The notes: a model not told the origin generated them from the letters alone. A stretch of 64,000 nucleotides of DNA from an uncultured Clostridia bacterium (GCA_910583755.1 CAJTZO010000005.1:51300-115299), one strand, 5' to 3'; shown: positions 1 to 9,208, counted from the stretch's first letter. Numbers and translations: made by a program.

Positions 1-1
1 G

Positions 2-1150
2 AAAACACTTGCTTTTAAAGATATGGCTTTGTCCATTTTACCTTATTTTATGAAGATTGCAGCAAAAAAGAATCACATTGAGAAAGAAATTGTCATTTTG
101 ACAGCAACTTCTGGAGACACTGGAAAGGCAGCTTTAGAAGGATTTGCAGGAGTAGAGGGAACAAAAATTATTGTGTTTTTTCCAGAAGATGGTGTCAGCC
201 CTGTACAAAAATTACAAATGACAACCCAAGAAGGAAAAAATACTTGTGTTGTAGGAATTAAAGGGAATTTTGATGATGCACAATCTGCTGTAAAAAGTAT
301 TTTTACAGATAAAGAACTTTCTGAAACATTAGAACAAAAAGGCTATCTTTTTTCTTCTGCAAATTCCATTAATATTGGTAGATTGGTGCCACAAATTGTA
401 TATTATTATTATGCTTATACACAAGCCATAAAACAAGGAGCGATTACAGTAGGGGATAAGCTGAATTTTACTGTACCTACGGGTAATTTTGGGGATATAT
501 TAGCTGGTTATTATGCAAAATGTATGGGATTACCAGTAAATCATTTTATTTGTGCATCAAATGATAATAAGGTGCTCTATGACTTTTTTGAAACAGGTGT
601 TTATAATAAAAATAGAACATTCCATGTAACCATTTCTCCTTCGATGGATATTTTGATTTCTAGTAATTTAGAAAGATTTTTGTGTCATAACATAGGACAG
701 GAAAAAACAAAGGAATGTATGACAAAATTACAGCAAGAAGGAACTTATCAAATCAATAGAAAGGAAAGTGAAATTTCTGGAGAGTATGCAACAGAGCAGG
801 AAACCTATCAATCTATTCAAAAACTATATAAAGAAACAAAATATGTAATGGATACTCATACTGCGGTAGCCTATGCAGCATATCAAAAATATAAAAAGCA
901 AACAAAAGACAATACTCCTATGGTAATTGTATCTACAGCAAGTCCTTATAAATTTACAAAAGATGTTATGACAGCCTTAGATGAAAAAAATCAAAAAGAG
1001 GATGCGTTTGTGTTAATGAAAGAATTAGAAAAAGTTTCTGGTGTGAAAATTCCAGCATCAATACAAGGCATTGAAACAAGAAAAGTATTACACAACAATG
1101 TATGCGAAAAGCAAGACATTAAAAACTTTGTTTGCTCCTTTCTTTCTTGA
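2..1150 (+). CDS. thrC: Threonine synthase, 5' end outside the window
   Basis: Converts O-phosphohomoserine to threonine with pyridoxal phosphate, in the cytoplasm. The frame is open from the first bases and reads KTLAFKDMAL, the motif that holds the PLP-binding lysine, so the gene starts upstream of the window. The later SGDTGKAAL and PTGNFGD stretches fit the fold-type II PLP site, and SINIGRLVPQ is typical of this family. About 382 codons remain, so roughly the first 100 residues of a ~490-residue enzyme are missing. No downstream gene lies on the same strand; a hairpin-rich intergenic stretch follows. Confidence 0.95.
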   Translation, partial: KTLAFKDMALSILPYFMKIAAKKNHIEKEIVILTATSGDTGKAALEGFAGVEGTKIIVFFPEDGVSPVQKLQMTTQEGKNTCVVGIKGNFDDAQSAVKSIFTDKELSETLEQKGYLFSSANSINIGRLVPQIVYYYYAYTQAIKQGAITVGDKLNFTVPTGNFGDILAGYYAKCMGLPVNHFICASNDNKVLYDFFETGVYNKNRTFHVTISPSMDILISSNLERFLCHNIGQEKTKECMTKLQQEGTYQINRKESEISGEYATEQETYQSIQKLYKETKYVMDTHTAVAYAAYQKYKKQTKDNTPMVIVSTASPYKFTKDVMTALDEKNQKEDAFVLMKELEKVSGVKIPASIQGIETRKVLHNNVCEKQDIKNFVCSFLS

Positions 1151-1156
1151 AAAAAG

Positions 1157-1270
1157 CCAAAGAAAAAGTGTTTGAGATAAGGCTTTAAAGATTTTAAGGT
1201 TTTTGCACTAACAAGTGTATTTTTGAAGTGATTTGTAGGAACTTTTTTCTTTTACAAAAAGTTCCTACAA
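1157..1270. repeat. Degenerate intergenic repeat with hairpin after thrC
   Basis: The stretch holds TTTTAAGGTTTTTGCACTAA near 1194-1213, resembling the end of the dispersed repeat family seen elsewhere in the window (AAAAAACCTT ends). A nearly perfect inverted repeat follows, TTGTAGGAACTTTTT at 1233-1247 and AAAAAGTTCCTACAA at 1256-1270. It could act as a transcription end for thrC. The function is inferred from position and pairing only. Confidence 0.5.
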
Positions 1271-1324
1271 AAACTTCTGACTTTTATCAAAATGGATAAT
1301 AAACCACTTTTTTGAGAATATATT

Positions 1325-1492
1325 TTATGGTGTTACAACTGGTTTTCCATCTTTATCTAACAGTGCCGTAAATCCTGCAGCATTTCCATCTCTGTGAAAC
1401 ACATAATTTACACCTGTTTCAGTATCCACCCAAATTTCAAGCACATTGTGAAGAAGATTTCCTTGACTATATATTTTTTTAAAACGTTCCAT
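1325..1492 (-). CDS. Small DUF6440-family protein
   Basis: A 55-residue ORF starting MERFKKIYSQGN and ending ALLDKDGKPVVTP. The ATG at 1492 is preceded by a good AGGAGG ribosome site near 1501-1506. The pattern of a short beta-rich body (EIWVDTETGVNYVF) and a closing LLDKDGKPVV matches small Firmicutes proteins annotated as DUF6440; no biochemical function is known to me. It stands alone between thrC (converging) and the PHP phosphatase gene. The ORF lacks a signal peptide or membrane helix. The family call is from memory. Confidence 0.75.
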   Translation of the reverse strand: MERFKKIYSQGNLLHNVLEIWVDTETGVNYVFHRDGNAAGFTALLDKDGKPVVTP

Positions 1493-1627
1493 TATACATT
1501 CCTCCTATAAATTCAGTTTGTGAGATTTTTTTATAAAATTAATTAAAGTAAGGAAAAATTTTATTCCTTTAAAAATATTGATTTCAACAAAAAGTTAGCA
1601 AGTGTGAATAGCATCCACAAAAAAGGG

Positions 1628-2440
1628 TTATTTTGGAATATCTATAAAATAAGGTTGCTGCTTTTTAAAAATGGTAAATGCTTGAAAGCCTGCATAACAC
1701 AATATTTCATAAGCTTTTTTAAAATGAGAAGCAATATATTCTGGAGAATGTGCATCAGAACCAATCGTAATAATTTCTCCTCCTAATTCTTTATAACGTT
1801 TTACAATTTCAAATTTGGGATGAATATATCCTAAACCATATTTTATACCAGAAGTATTTAATTCAATTCCTTTCTCTTTTTTGATGAGTAATTTTAAAAT
1901 TTCATCAATAATTTCTCGAAATTCAATATAGTTTAATTCTCTATTATCATAGTCTCCATAACGATTTACATAATCCATATGTCCATAAACATTAAAACAA
2001 TCATAAATTTTTACATTGTTATATAAATCTTCAAAATATTCTAAATAAGCATCATGCTGTGTTTTGCCTTGATAAAAAGAATTTCCATAAAGTTCCAATC
2101 CTTTTACACAATGAGTAGAACCAATTACAAAATCAAAATGACCATTGGCATAAAAATCATCAGTTTCTTTTTTGACATGGGCTTGTAAACCAAATTCTAC
2201 CCCTTTGCGAATAATGATTTTACCATCATATTTTTCACGCATTTGTTGTATTTTTTTTGTATAAGCATCATAATCTAATAAAAAAGGAAATTCTGGGTCA
2301 GGATATTGATAGTCTAAATGGTCAGTGATAGCAATTTCTTTTAAACCTAAAGATATGGCTTGCACAATCATATCTTCCATTGCTGTATCGCTATCAGATG
2401 AAAAATTGGTATGCATATGATAATCAGAATAAATCATCAT
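1628..2440 (-). CDS. hisK: Histidinol-phosphatase, PHP (HisJ/HisK) family
   Basis: A 270-residue PHP-domain phosphatase, probably dephosphorylating histidinol phosphate in histidine synthesis. It opens with YSDYHMHTNFSSDS, whose HxH pair is the first metal-binding motif, followed by ITDHLD (second motif), GSTHCVKG, GHMDY and GSDAHSP, in the order expected for the trinuclear metal site. An in-frame start exists at 2551, but it overlaps mnmA and has no ribosome site. The ATG at 2440, preceded by GGGAGA, gives the usual length. It lies 22 bases downstream of mnmA on the same strand and is probably co-transcribed. No other his genes are in the window, so a generic PHP phosphoesterase remains possible. 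Confidence 0.85.
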   Translation of the reverse strand: MMIYSDYHMHTNFSSDSDTAMEDMIVQAISLGLKEIAITDHLDYQYPDPEFPFLLDYDAYTKKIQQMREKYDGKIIIRKGVEFGLQAHVKKETDDFYANGHFDFVIGSTHCVKGLELYGNSFYQGKTQHDAYLEYFEDLYNNVKIYDCFNVYGHMDYVNRYGDYDNRELNYIEFREIIDEILKLLIKKEKGIELNTSGIKYGLGYIHPKFEIVKRYKELGGEIITIGSDAHSPEYIASHFKKAYEILCYAGFQAFTIFKKQQPYFIDIPK

Positions 2441-2462
2441 TTTTCTCTCCCTTCTCTCTATG

Positions 2463-3500
2463 TCAAATAATAGTACCACCACAAGCAACGTAATCACCAT
2501 CATATAATACAAGAGCTTGTCCGGGTGTAATGGCACGTTGTGGCTCATCAAAAATACATTCTAATAGTTTATCTTTCATGCGAACAGTACACCATGCCTT
2601 TTTGTGGTTATATCGTATTTTTGCTTGAAAACGCATTTCATGTCCTATGTTTTCGATTCCTACAAAATTTAAGCGTTTCGCATAAAGTGTTTTTTGAAAT
2701 AAGGCATCATTTTCACAAAGAATAACTTCATTTTTTTCAACATTGATTCCGTAAACATACATAGGCTTTCCAAAAGAAACGCCTAGTCCTTTTCTTTGTC
2801 CAACAGTATAATGAATAATTCCATTATGTTTTGCTAATAGGTTGCCATCTAAGTCTACAAAGTTACCAGAAGGATATTTTCCAGTTTTTTGTTCTATAAA
2901 ATTACTATAGTCATTGTCAGGTATAAAACAAATTTCTTGACTATCTGCTTTTTGTGAGACATGAATCCCAATTTCTTCTGCTATTTTTCTAATTTCTTCT
3001 TTGTGATAAGCTCCAACAGGCATCAAAGTGTTTTGTAACTGTTCCTGCGTTAAATTATAAAGAGCATAGGTTTGGTCTTTTGCACTAGTTATGGAAGTTT
3101 TAAGAGTATATCTTTTGGTTTCAGGGTGCTTTTCAATCTGTGCATAATGTCCGGTAGCAATCAAGTCAGCACCAACTTGTTTTTTGAATTGTAAAAGTGC
3201 CTCCCATTTAACATAGCGGTTGCAGACAATACAAGGATTGGGTGTACGCCCTTGTTGATATTCTGTAATAAAATAATCAATGACATTTTTTTCAAATTCC
3301 TGTTTAAAGTTGATAACATGATAAGGAATTTCTAATGTAGAGGCAACTTTTTTTGCATCTATTTCTGCATGATTTTCTGCTGTTTCCCAGGTTTGCATGG
3401 TAACACCAATAACATGATATCCTTGCTGTTTTAATAAATATGCTGCAACAGAACTGTCTACGCCTCCAGACATTCCAATAATAACTGTTTTTTTGTTCAT
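2463..3500 (-). CDS. mnmA: tRNA-specific 2-thiouridylase MnmA
   Basis: Puts sulfur on U34 of tRNAs for Lys, Glu and Gln. The 345-residue protein starts with GMSGGVDSSVAAYLL, the PP-loop that adenylates uridine. The catalytic cysteine motifs are TPNPCIVCNRYVKW near residues 93-106 and SQEICFIPD near 190. ATGHYAQ and YTVGQRKGLG are also family hallmarks. GGTGGAA precedes the ATG. It is probably the first gene of a two-gene transcript with hisK. Confidence 0.96.
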   Translation of the reverse strand: MNKKTVIIGMSGGVDSSVAAYLLKQQGYHVIGVTMQTWETAENHAEIDAKKVASTLEIPYHVINFKQEFEKNVIDYFITEYQQGRTPNPCIVCNRYVKWEALLQFKKQVGADLIATGHYAQIEKHPETKRYTLKTSITSAKDQTYALYNLTQEQLQNTLMPVGAYHKEEIRKIAEEIGIHVSQKADSQEICFIPDNDYSNFIEQKTGKYPSGNFVDLDGNLLAKHNGIIHYTVGQRKGLGVSFGKPMYVYGINVEKNEVILCENDALFQKTLYAKRLNFVGIENIGHEMRFQAKIRYNHKKAWCTVRMKDKLLECIFDEPQRAITPGQALVLYDGDYVACGGTII

Positions 3501-3767
3501 ATCATTTCCACCTTTAATATTTGTTGATTTTTATACTAGCATATTTCCATCGTTTTTACAATAACTTACTTTCTTATAAAAAAGCAAAGAACTTTTGTAG
3601 GAAACTAGTGTGTGATGAAGTTGAACATTTGTTATAGTTCAATAACAATCTAATATCATTGAAATAATTGTTAGAAAAAAGAAATAAGACGCTTTTGAAT
3701 GAAACTCAAATAGAAAGTAAATTTATTGATAAAAATAAAATTTTTATTGAAAAACAATAAAAATATA
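3501..3767. other. Gene-free AT-rich spacer between divergent operons
   Basis: About 270 bases with no ORF. AAAGAACTTTTGTAGGAAACTAGTGT near 3586-3611 resembles the central module of the dispersed repeat (AAAGAACTTTaaGGCGAAACTAGCG), so a decayed copy is possible. It must also hold the mnmA promoter on the minus strand, which I could not fix. Otherwise I see nothing here. Confidence 0.4.
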
Positions 3768-3796
3768 TTGAAAAACGAAATGTATTGTGCTATAGT
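3768..3796 (+). promoter_or_regulatory. Sigma-A-type promoter for the DUF2975 operon
   Basis: TTGAAA at 3768-3773 and TATAGT at 3791-3796, separated by 17 bases. It lies 27 bases upstream of the ATG at 3824 and just ahead of an AGGAGG site. Confidence 0.75.
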
Positions 3797-3823
3797 AAAA
3801 AACAAATATAGGAGGTAAATTTT

Positions 3824-4273
3824 ATGAAAGAAAAAAGATTAGAACAATATGTAAAATGGTTGTTGGATTTTATGTATTATAGTGGTTGTATTGTGTGTCT
3901 TGCTATCCCTGTCATCTTTCGTTATATGGGAAAATGGTATAGGGTATTTGAAACCCATTTTATAGAAATGTGTATTTTGTTTTTTATTGCAGGTGCATTA
4001 GCAGTTATGATTATTGGAGAGTTAAGGAAAATGTTTCAAACGGTATTAGAAGAAAATTGTTTTATTCAGAAAAATGTAACAAGCCTGAAAAAAATGGGCT
4101 ATTATAGTCTTGCTATTTCTATTGCTACTACGATAAGACTTTTTTATACCATTACACCATCTACTGTTATTATTATTCTTATGTTTTTTGTTGCAGGGCT
4201 GTTTAGTTTTGTATTGTCAAAGGTTTTTCAGCAAGCAGTAAGTTATAAAGAAGAAAATGACTTGACAATATAG
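3824..4273 (+). CDS. DUF2975-family membrane protein
   Basis: A 149-residue protein with four predicted membrane helices, at about residues 16-33, 49-68, 87-106 and 112-135. The layout and the downstream partner match DUF2975 proteins, which in Firmicutes are typically encoded beside a small YozG-like HTH protein. Start supported by AGGAGGTAAATTTT just upstream. The next gene begins 10 bases after the stop. Function is unknown; the pairing suggests a membrane partner of the regulator, possibly in stress or antimicrobial sensing, but that is inference. Confidence 0.75.
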   Translation: MKEKRLEQYVKWLLDFMYYSGCIVCLAIPVIFRYMGKWYRVFETHFIEMCILFFIAGALAVMIIGELRKMFQTVLEENCFIQKNVTSLKKMGYYSLAISIATTIRLFYTITPSTVIIILMFFVAGLFSFVLSKVFQQAVSYKEENDLTI

Positions 4274-4283
4274 GAGGGAAAAT

Positions 4284-4493
4284 ATGGGAATCCGTGTGAA
4301 TTTAGATGTTGTTATGGCACAAAGAAAAATAGGGCTAACGGAATTAGCAAAAGAAGTTGATATTACGATGGCAAATTTATCTATATTAAAAAATAATAAA
4401 GCAAAAGCGGTTCGATTTTCTACCTTAGAAAGTATTTGCAAAGTGCTACAATGTCAGCCTGGTGATATATTAGAATTTGTAGAGGAGGAATAA
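4284..4493 (+). CDS. XRE/YozG-type small DNA-binding regulator
   Basis: A 69-residue protein made almost entirely of one Cro/CI-type helix-turn-helix: KIGLTELAKEVDITMANLSI forms the HTH, followed by the family ending CKVLQCQPGDILEF. Such proteins lack an effector domain and are usually encoded with DUF2975 membrane proteins, as here. GGAGGGAAA precedes the ATG. It sits between two membrane-protein genes with gaps of 10 and 2 bases, so all three should be one transcript. It may regulate its own promoter at 3768-3796. Confidence 0.88.
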   Translation: MGIRVNLDVVMAQRKIGLTELAKEVDITMANLSILKNNKAKAVRFSTLESICKVLQCQPGDILEFVEEE

Positions 4494-4495
4494 GT

Positions 4496-6085
4496 ATGGA
4501 AGAACAAGAAAAGAAAAAGGAAGAAATAGAAAAACAAGAAGAAAACAAAAATGAGATAGAAATAACGCAACCGGAAACATTAAAAAAGGAAACACCAAAA
4601 CAGGAAATAAAAAAAGAGCCTAAAAAAACAATTTATCAACAAAAAATCAAAGAAAATTATGGACACTTTGTACTTACTTGTATTTTATTTGCATTTTTTT
4701 ATGTTTTGGGAGAATATAAAATAGAGTCAGGACTTGGAGTATTGTTTGCCACTTTAGCACAACTTTGTTGCTGTTTTGCCATTATAAAACAATGGAACAT
4801 AGAAATAAAAAAAAGTAGTATGCTTTATGTGGGTATGATTCTTGTGATGAGTGTAGGTATGCTTTGGACAAACTATCAATTTTTACATTTTTTACAAAAA
4901 AAGCTTATCTTTATATTGTTTATTGTTATTATGTTTCACCAAATATATGAGGAAACAAAATGGAGTTTAAAAACATATCTTTATAATTTTTTCTTACTGA
5001 TTTTTGGGAGCGTTGCCAGTTTGTTTCAACCCATAGAGGATATCATAGAGCAAAGTAAAAAGAAAGAAAAGCAAAAATGGTCTTATATTTTTTTAGGGCT
5101 GGGAATTGGTTTACCTTTAACGTTTGTGGTTGTTGCAATGTTAATGTCAGCAGATGATGTATTTAAAAATATGATAATTACCTTACTAGGAAATTTATTT
5201 TTACCACAAAATATGATAGTTGTATTATTTTTATTTTTGTCAGGCTTTTGGATATTTTATTGTTTTATTTCTGGATTGGCAAGGAATGAATCAGGAGAAA
5301 AACAAATAAAACAAGCAGAGCCTATGATAGCAATTACCTTTACAAGTATCCTACTTTTTGTATATGTTTTATTTTGTGGAATACAAATTTTATATTTGTT
5401 TGCACAAAAAGGAAATTTGCCACAAGAATATACTTATGCAGCTTATGCCAGAAAAGGATTTTTTGAGTTATTGTTTGTCAGTGTTATTAATTTTTTAATG
5501 CTTGTAATATGTAATTTAAAATTTAGAAAAAGCAAAGTATTAGACATTATATTGACTGCTGTTTCTATTTGTAATGGTATTATGATTGTATCTTCTGCCT
5601 ATCGTATGATGTTGTATGTAGAAGCGTATCATATGACAATCATGAGAATATTGGTACTTTGGTTTTTAGCAATGCTGGCTGTTAGTATGATAGGTGTAAT
5701 TTATTCCATTTACAAAAAAGAGTATAAATTATATCGGTATTTATTTCTAGTATTGTTTTTCTTTATTACAGGAATGAGTATTTTAAAACCAGAAGCCTTT
5801 GTTGTAAAATATAACCTAGAGCATATGGATTATTATACCAAATGGGATGTATATCATTGGATGGATTTATCCTATGATGTTGTGCCAGAATTAACGAAAA
5901 TAGATGTTCATAAGATAATATTAGAGGAAGAAGCCCCACAGGAAAAAACAGAAGTGAAAGAAGAAATGATAAAAGAATACTTAACATCTGTCATAAAGAA
6001 TTATGAACAAAGGAACATCAGAACCTATCATATTGGGATGGAACATGCCTACAAGGCAGCAAAAGAATATTTGCAGAAACACTAA
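4496..6085 (+). CDS. DUF4153/DUF4173-type polytopic membrane protein
   Basis: A 529-residue protein with a highly charged Lys/Glu-rich N-terminus (residues 1-50), then about ten to twelve membrane helices and a soluble charged C-terminal tail. LMSADDVFKNMI near residues 215-226 and YTYAAYARKGFFELL near 310-324 are the signatures I associate with DUF4153/DUF4173. It follows the XRE gene by two bases with AGGAGGAA as ribosome site, so it belongs to that operon. No enzymatic motif is seen and no function is known. Confidence 0.72.
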   Translation: MEEQEKKKEEIEKQEENKNEIEITQPETLKKETPKQEIKKEPKKTIYQQKIKENYGHFVLTCILFAFFYVLGEYKIESGLGVLFATLAQLCCCFAIIKQWNIEIKKSSMLYVGMILVMSVGMLWTNYQFLHFLQKKLIFILFIVIMFHQIYEETKWSLKTYLYNFFLLIFGSVASLFQPIEDIIEQSKKKEKQKWSYIFLGLGIGLPLTFVVVAMLMSADDVFKNMIITLLGNLFLPQNMIVVLFLFLSGFWIFYCFISGLARNESGEKQIKQAEPMIAITFTSILLFVYVLFCGIQILYLFAQKGNLPQEYTYAAYARKGFFELLFVSVINFLMLVICNLKFRKSKVLDIILTAVSICNGIMIVSSAYRMMLYVEAYHMTIMRILVLWFLAMLAVSMIGVIYSIYKKEYKLYRYLFLVLFFFITGMSILKPEAFVVKYNLEHMDYYTKWDVYHWMDLSYDVVPELTKIDVHKIILEEEAPQEKTEVKEEMIKEYLTSVIKNYEQRNIRTYHIGMEHAYKAAKEYLQKH

Positions 6086-6113
6086 AAAACAACTTTTTCA
6101 CTTTCTTCCTAGC

Positions 6114-6142
6114 TTGACGTATGATAATAAATTTTATATAAT
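6114..6142 (+). promoter_or_regulatory. Promoter of yajC
   Basis: TTGACG at 6114-6119 and TATAAT at 6137-6142 with a 17-base spacer. It lies 43 bases before the yajC ATG. Confidence 0.8.
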
Positions 6143-6185
6143 GATATATTGTATAAAGTTTATAGAAAGATAAGGAGAATGTAGC

Positions 6186-6668
6186 ATGAATTTATTTTTA
6201 TTAGATGTTACCACACCAATTATACCATCTGGTGGAGGAGGAGCAGCGGCGCCTGTTGTAGATGGAGCAGCACAAGCAGCACAGCAGGCAGCACCAGCGG
6301 GAGCCTTTGGGGGAAATCCTTTTACTGTAATTATAATGTATTGTGTTATTATTTTTGCAGTAATTTATTTCTTTTCTATCCGCCCAACCAAAAGAAGAGA
6401 GCAGCAATTAGAAGCATTAAGAAATGGTATTTCTGTTGGTGATACAGTGTTATTGAATAGTGGATTGTTTGGCAAAGTTGCAGATATTACAGCAGAATGT
6501 TTTATTATTGAATTTGGTACCAATAAAGGCATAAAGATACCTGTTTTAAAACAGGAAGTCTTTGCAAAAAAAGAACCAAATCTTTCCAATAAGGAAATAG
6601 AACCACCAAAAGAAGAACCGAAAAAGAAAGGCTTTTTCGGTATGGGTAAGAAAAAAGAATCTGAATAA
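6186..6668 (+). CDS. yajC: Preprotein translocase subunit YajC
   Basis: An accessory subunit of the SecDF-YajC complex at the membrane. The 160-residue protein has a single helix at about residues 48-66 (IIMYCVIIFAVIYFFSIRPT), followed by the family motif RPTKRREQQLEALRNGISVGD and the small SH3-like domain (FGKVADITAECFIIEFG). Two parts are longer than usual: an Ala/Gln/Gly-rich N-terminal leader of about 45 residues and a Lys/Glu-rich tail. It is a monocistronic unit with its own promoter and a shared terminator. Confidence 0.93.
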   Translation: MNLFLLDVTTPIIPSGGGGAAAPVVDGAAQAAQQAAPAGAFGGNPFTVIIMYCVIIFAVIYFFSIRPTKRREQQLEALRNGISVGDTVLLNSGLFGKVADITAECFIIEFGTNKGIKIPVLKQEVFAKKEPNLSNKEIEPPKEEPKKKGFFGMGKKKESE

Positions 6669-6682
6669 TTTCCTTTTTGATA

Positions 6683-6719
6683 AATGAAGACTCAAGAATA
6701 ACTTGAGTCTTCATTTTTT
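6683..6719. terminator. Bidirectional terminator between yajC and the converging gene
   Basis: AATGAAGACTCAAG at 6683-6696 pairs with CTTGAGTCTTCATT at 6702-6715 across a five-base loop. T residues follow on the plus strand, and A residues upstream give a U-run on the minus strand, where the hairpin borders the stop codon at 6718. Confidence 0.85.
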
Positions 6720-7713
6720 ATCCGAGTGGAATGTATCCACTTTCTTGTATCAGTTCTTGTCCTATTGGAGAGGTAAGATAGTCTACAAGTTTTCGTTCTG
6801 GAGAACCTGTGTAACTGTTTTCTCTCACAATAGCGTAATAATTGGTCATGACTGGATAAATTCCTTTTGAGATATTTTTTTTGGTTGGGTAAATTCCATC
6901 AATAGATAGCATTTTTACATTATAATCAAATACGATATCTTTCGCATAGTAATATGTGTCATAACCGATTGCATATTCTCCACCATCATAACAGGAAATC
7001 ATACTTTCTAATTCTTTTTCTGCGTTTGGTCGAATTTCTTGCGGTGGTATCATCAGCATATCCTTTGGTAAAACAAGAGAACAAAATAAATATTGTATCA
7101 AAGAATTTTCTGGTTTTTGATAAGCAATAATAGCTTCATCTTCTCTTGTGAAATTTTCCCAAGTTTTCGTATTTCCAGAATAGATATTTTGAATATCTTC
7201 TAAATATAAGTTTTGAATACTATTTTTTTGACTCACTAAAAAAACAAGTGCTTCATTAGAGATAGGAATAAAATCCAAATCTGTAGGATATTCTCTTTGT
7301 ATCTCTAATAATTCATCAGAAAGAGCAGGAGAGAATATAATGTCATATTCTCTAGAAAGTAATTTTCTAATATTATCCTCTATTGTTCCATAATATAATA
7401 CATTTTCCCCTTCTGGAATATTGCTGCGAAAAGTAGAAACAATGTTTTCTCCAATGGGTGCTGTTACGGCAGAAACACCAATTTTAGGAAAGGTGCTTTC
7501 ATAAAAATCAGTAGTAAAAAATCGACTCCAGTCTTCTGTTTCTGATGATGCTTCTTCTGTTTCTGTGGATTCTGTAGTTTCTGTTTTTTCTGCTTCTTCA
7601 ATAGGTGTAGTTTGTTTGTTACCCATGTAGTACATATAAACAGTAGTAGAAATCATACTTGTAAATAATAATAAAAATAACAAAGACATTCCTATTTTCG
7701 TAGATTTTTTCAT
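6718..7713 (-). CDS. PstS-like periplasmic-binding-fold protein, membrane-anchored
   Basis: A 331-residue protein with an N-terminal membrane helix (residues 8-29), a Thr/Glu-rich linker (35-62) and a type-2 binding-protein domain of the phosphate-binding (PstS) kind. Hallmarks are GVSAVTAPIGENIV at the start, EALVFLVSQKNSIQNL with the LYSGN-like NIYSGNTKTW, and the closing LVDYLTSPIGQELIQESGYIPL. There is no lipobox and no neighbouring pst permease gene, so transport is doubtful; a sensor or cell-surface role is possible. It lies 15 bases after the lipoprotein gene on the same strand, suggesting the two work together. Confidence 0.75.
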   Translation of the reverse strand: MKKSTKIGMSLLFLLLFTSMISTTVYMYYMGNKQTTPIEEAEKTETTESTETEEASSETEDWSRFFTTDFYESTFPKIGVSAVTAPIGENIVSTFRSNIPEGENVLYYGTIEDNIRKLLSREYDIIFSPALSDELLEIQREYPTDLDFIPISNEALVFLVSQKNSIQNLYLEDIQNIYSGNTKTWENFTREDEAIIAYQKPENSLIQYLFCSLVLPKDMLMIPPQEIRPNAEKELESMISCYDGGEYAIGYDTYYYAKDIVFDYNVKMLSIDGIYPTKKNISKGIYPVMTNYYAIVRENSYTGSPERKLVDYLTSPIGQELIQESGYIPLG

Positions 7714-7728
7714 AAAAAACTCCTTTTA

Positions 7729-9174
7729 TCAAAAATTTGAATATTTTGAAAAATCAAATAATTTACTTTCATAGGTCAGATTCATGGTTCCTTCTTCCGT
7801 AGGGGGTTGCAATGGTACAGTAATTTTCCCACTACTATCTAAAGAAAAATCTGTAGAATCTAAATAAGTTAATTGCTGCTCTGTTAAAGTATCTATGCTT
7901 TCTGGTAATAATAAGTCACGGACAGCAAGCTGTTCTCCAGTTGGCATATGTATCAATATGTTTCTTTGATTAAATAAGTATTGATTGTTGACTGTAGCAT
8001 TACTTAGGATAAATACTTTTAAAAATGGTCCCAATGCCTTAAAAGAAACAACTTTACAAGAAAGGCTGTCCGCTTTGGAACTATAATTTAAAATAGGCGT
8101 GGTATCAGCATATATTTTTTGTGCAATGTTGAGCTGGTCATTTACTTGGTCTGTCATATCTTGATTTTTATAATTTCTGACAGCAATAAATAAGGTATCT
8201 TCACAGTCATCAACAGTAATGGAACTATCTTGCTCAACAGAAAAGGTATCCGTTGTATCAATCAATTGTTTTGTTAGTAAATTTGGAATATCCATAATTT
8301 CCTCTATTTCATTAGGAGAAAAAGAAAGATATGGTAATAAAACGGATAAACTCAATTCAATTCTTTTTTCACTAAAGCAGTAAGGATTTGATTCATTTAA
8401 AGTAATAAAAAAACAAGGTAATGTATCTGTGTCAATTCCACTGTCATAATATAATGAAAAATCATTTTCTGATAAATTGGAAAAGGAACGTTTTAAGGTA
8501 TCAAAAGGTTCTTGTGTTTCCAACAATATTTTATTTTGAATACATTTTTCAAGTGCTGAAATATAGTCTTTTAAAAATAGTTCTTCCATAGCTGCTTCTT
8601 TTTTTTCTTTGACATTATAAAATTTTGAGAGATAGTATATATTTTCTTCAATGGAATATAATTCTATTGGTTCATTTGTCTCTTTATTGAGAATACTAGG
8701 AGTAGCTGTTAATTGTATGCTTGCATAAGGACCAATAAAAGACAATGTTCCATCAATAGAAAGATGATTTTGTAGAGATTCAGGAGGTAATTCTGTTTGC
8801 TGTTGTAAACTTTCAAAATTAATGCTGGATAATACAACATCTCCAAAGTCAGAACCTAAATTTTCAATAAAGGTGTTTAACTCCTCTTGAAAGGAAGATT
8901 TTAAATTTTTTCCTTTTGGTAAGTGTTCTGTTACAAGAATATCATTTACAGTAAACTCCAAAGGAGCAGTGTATTCTGTCATTGTATTTTTGATAGCTCT
9001 GGTAGAGGGAGTATAAATCCATGCAGGATAACCATTTTTGACAGAATTTTTGATGGAATTTTTTGCAACAGGAGAACTATTATTTTCTTCTTCAAAAAGA
9101 TTGTACATTTTTTGACAGCCACTACAAAAGCAAAGAGAAAGCATTATAATAGAAAGAAATATTTTTTTGAGCAT
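7729..9174 (-). CDS. Unknown lipoprotein
   Basis: A 481-residue exported protein that I do not recognise. The N-terminus is a lipoprotein signal: positive residues, a hydrophobic stretch and LCFCSGC with the acylated cysteine near residue 20. The mature part is low in basic residues and rich in Ser, Thr, Glu and Asp with many beta-prone stretches, and shows no repeat or enzyme motif. It is the first gene of a two-gene unit with the PstS-like protein, so a joint cell-envelope role is likely. The ATG at 9174 is preceded by AAGGAG. Confidence 0.65.
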   Translation of the reverse strand: MLKKIFLSIIMLSLCFCSGCQKMYNLFEEENNSSPVAKNSIKNSVKNGYPAWIYTPSTRAIKNTMTEYTAPLEFTVNDILVTEHLPKGKNLKSSFQEELNTFIENLGSDFGDVVLSSINFESLQQQTELPPESLQNHLSIDGTLSFIGPYASIQLTATPSILNKETNEPIELYSIEENIYYLSKFYNVKEKKEAAMEELFLKDYISALEKCIQNKILLETQEPFDTLKRSFSNLSENDFSLYYDSGIDTDTLPCFFITLNESNPYCFSEKRIELSLSVLLPYLSFSPNEIEEIMDIPNLLTKQLIDTTDTFSVEQDSSITVDDCEDTLFIAVRNYKNQDMTDQVNDQLNIAQKIYADTTPILNYSSKADSLSCKVVSFKALGPFLKVFILSNATVNNQYLFNQRNILIHMPTGEQLAVRDLLLPESIDTLTEQQLTYLDSTDFSLDSSGKITVPLQPPTEEGTMNLTYESKLFDFSKYSNF

Positions 9175-9208
9175 AACAAAACTCCTTTCAAATATTGTGA
9201 ATCTTATG

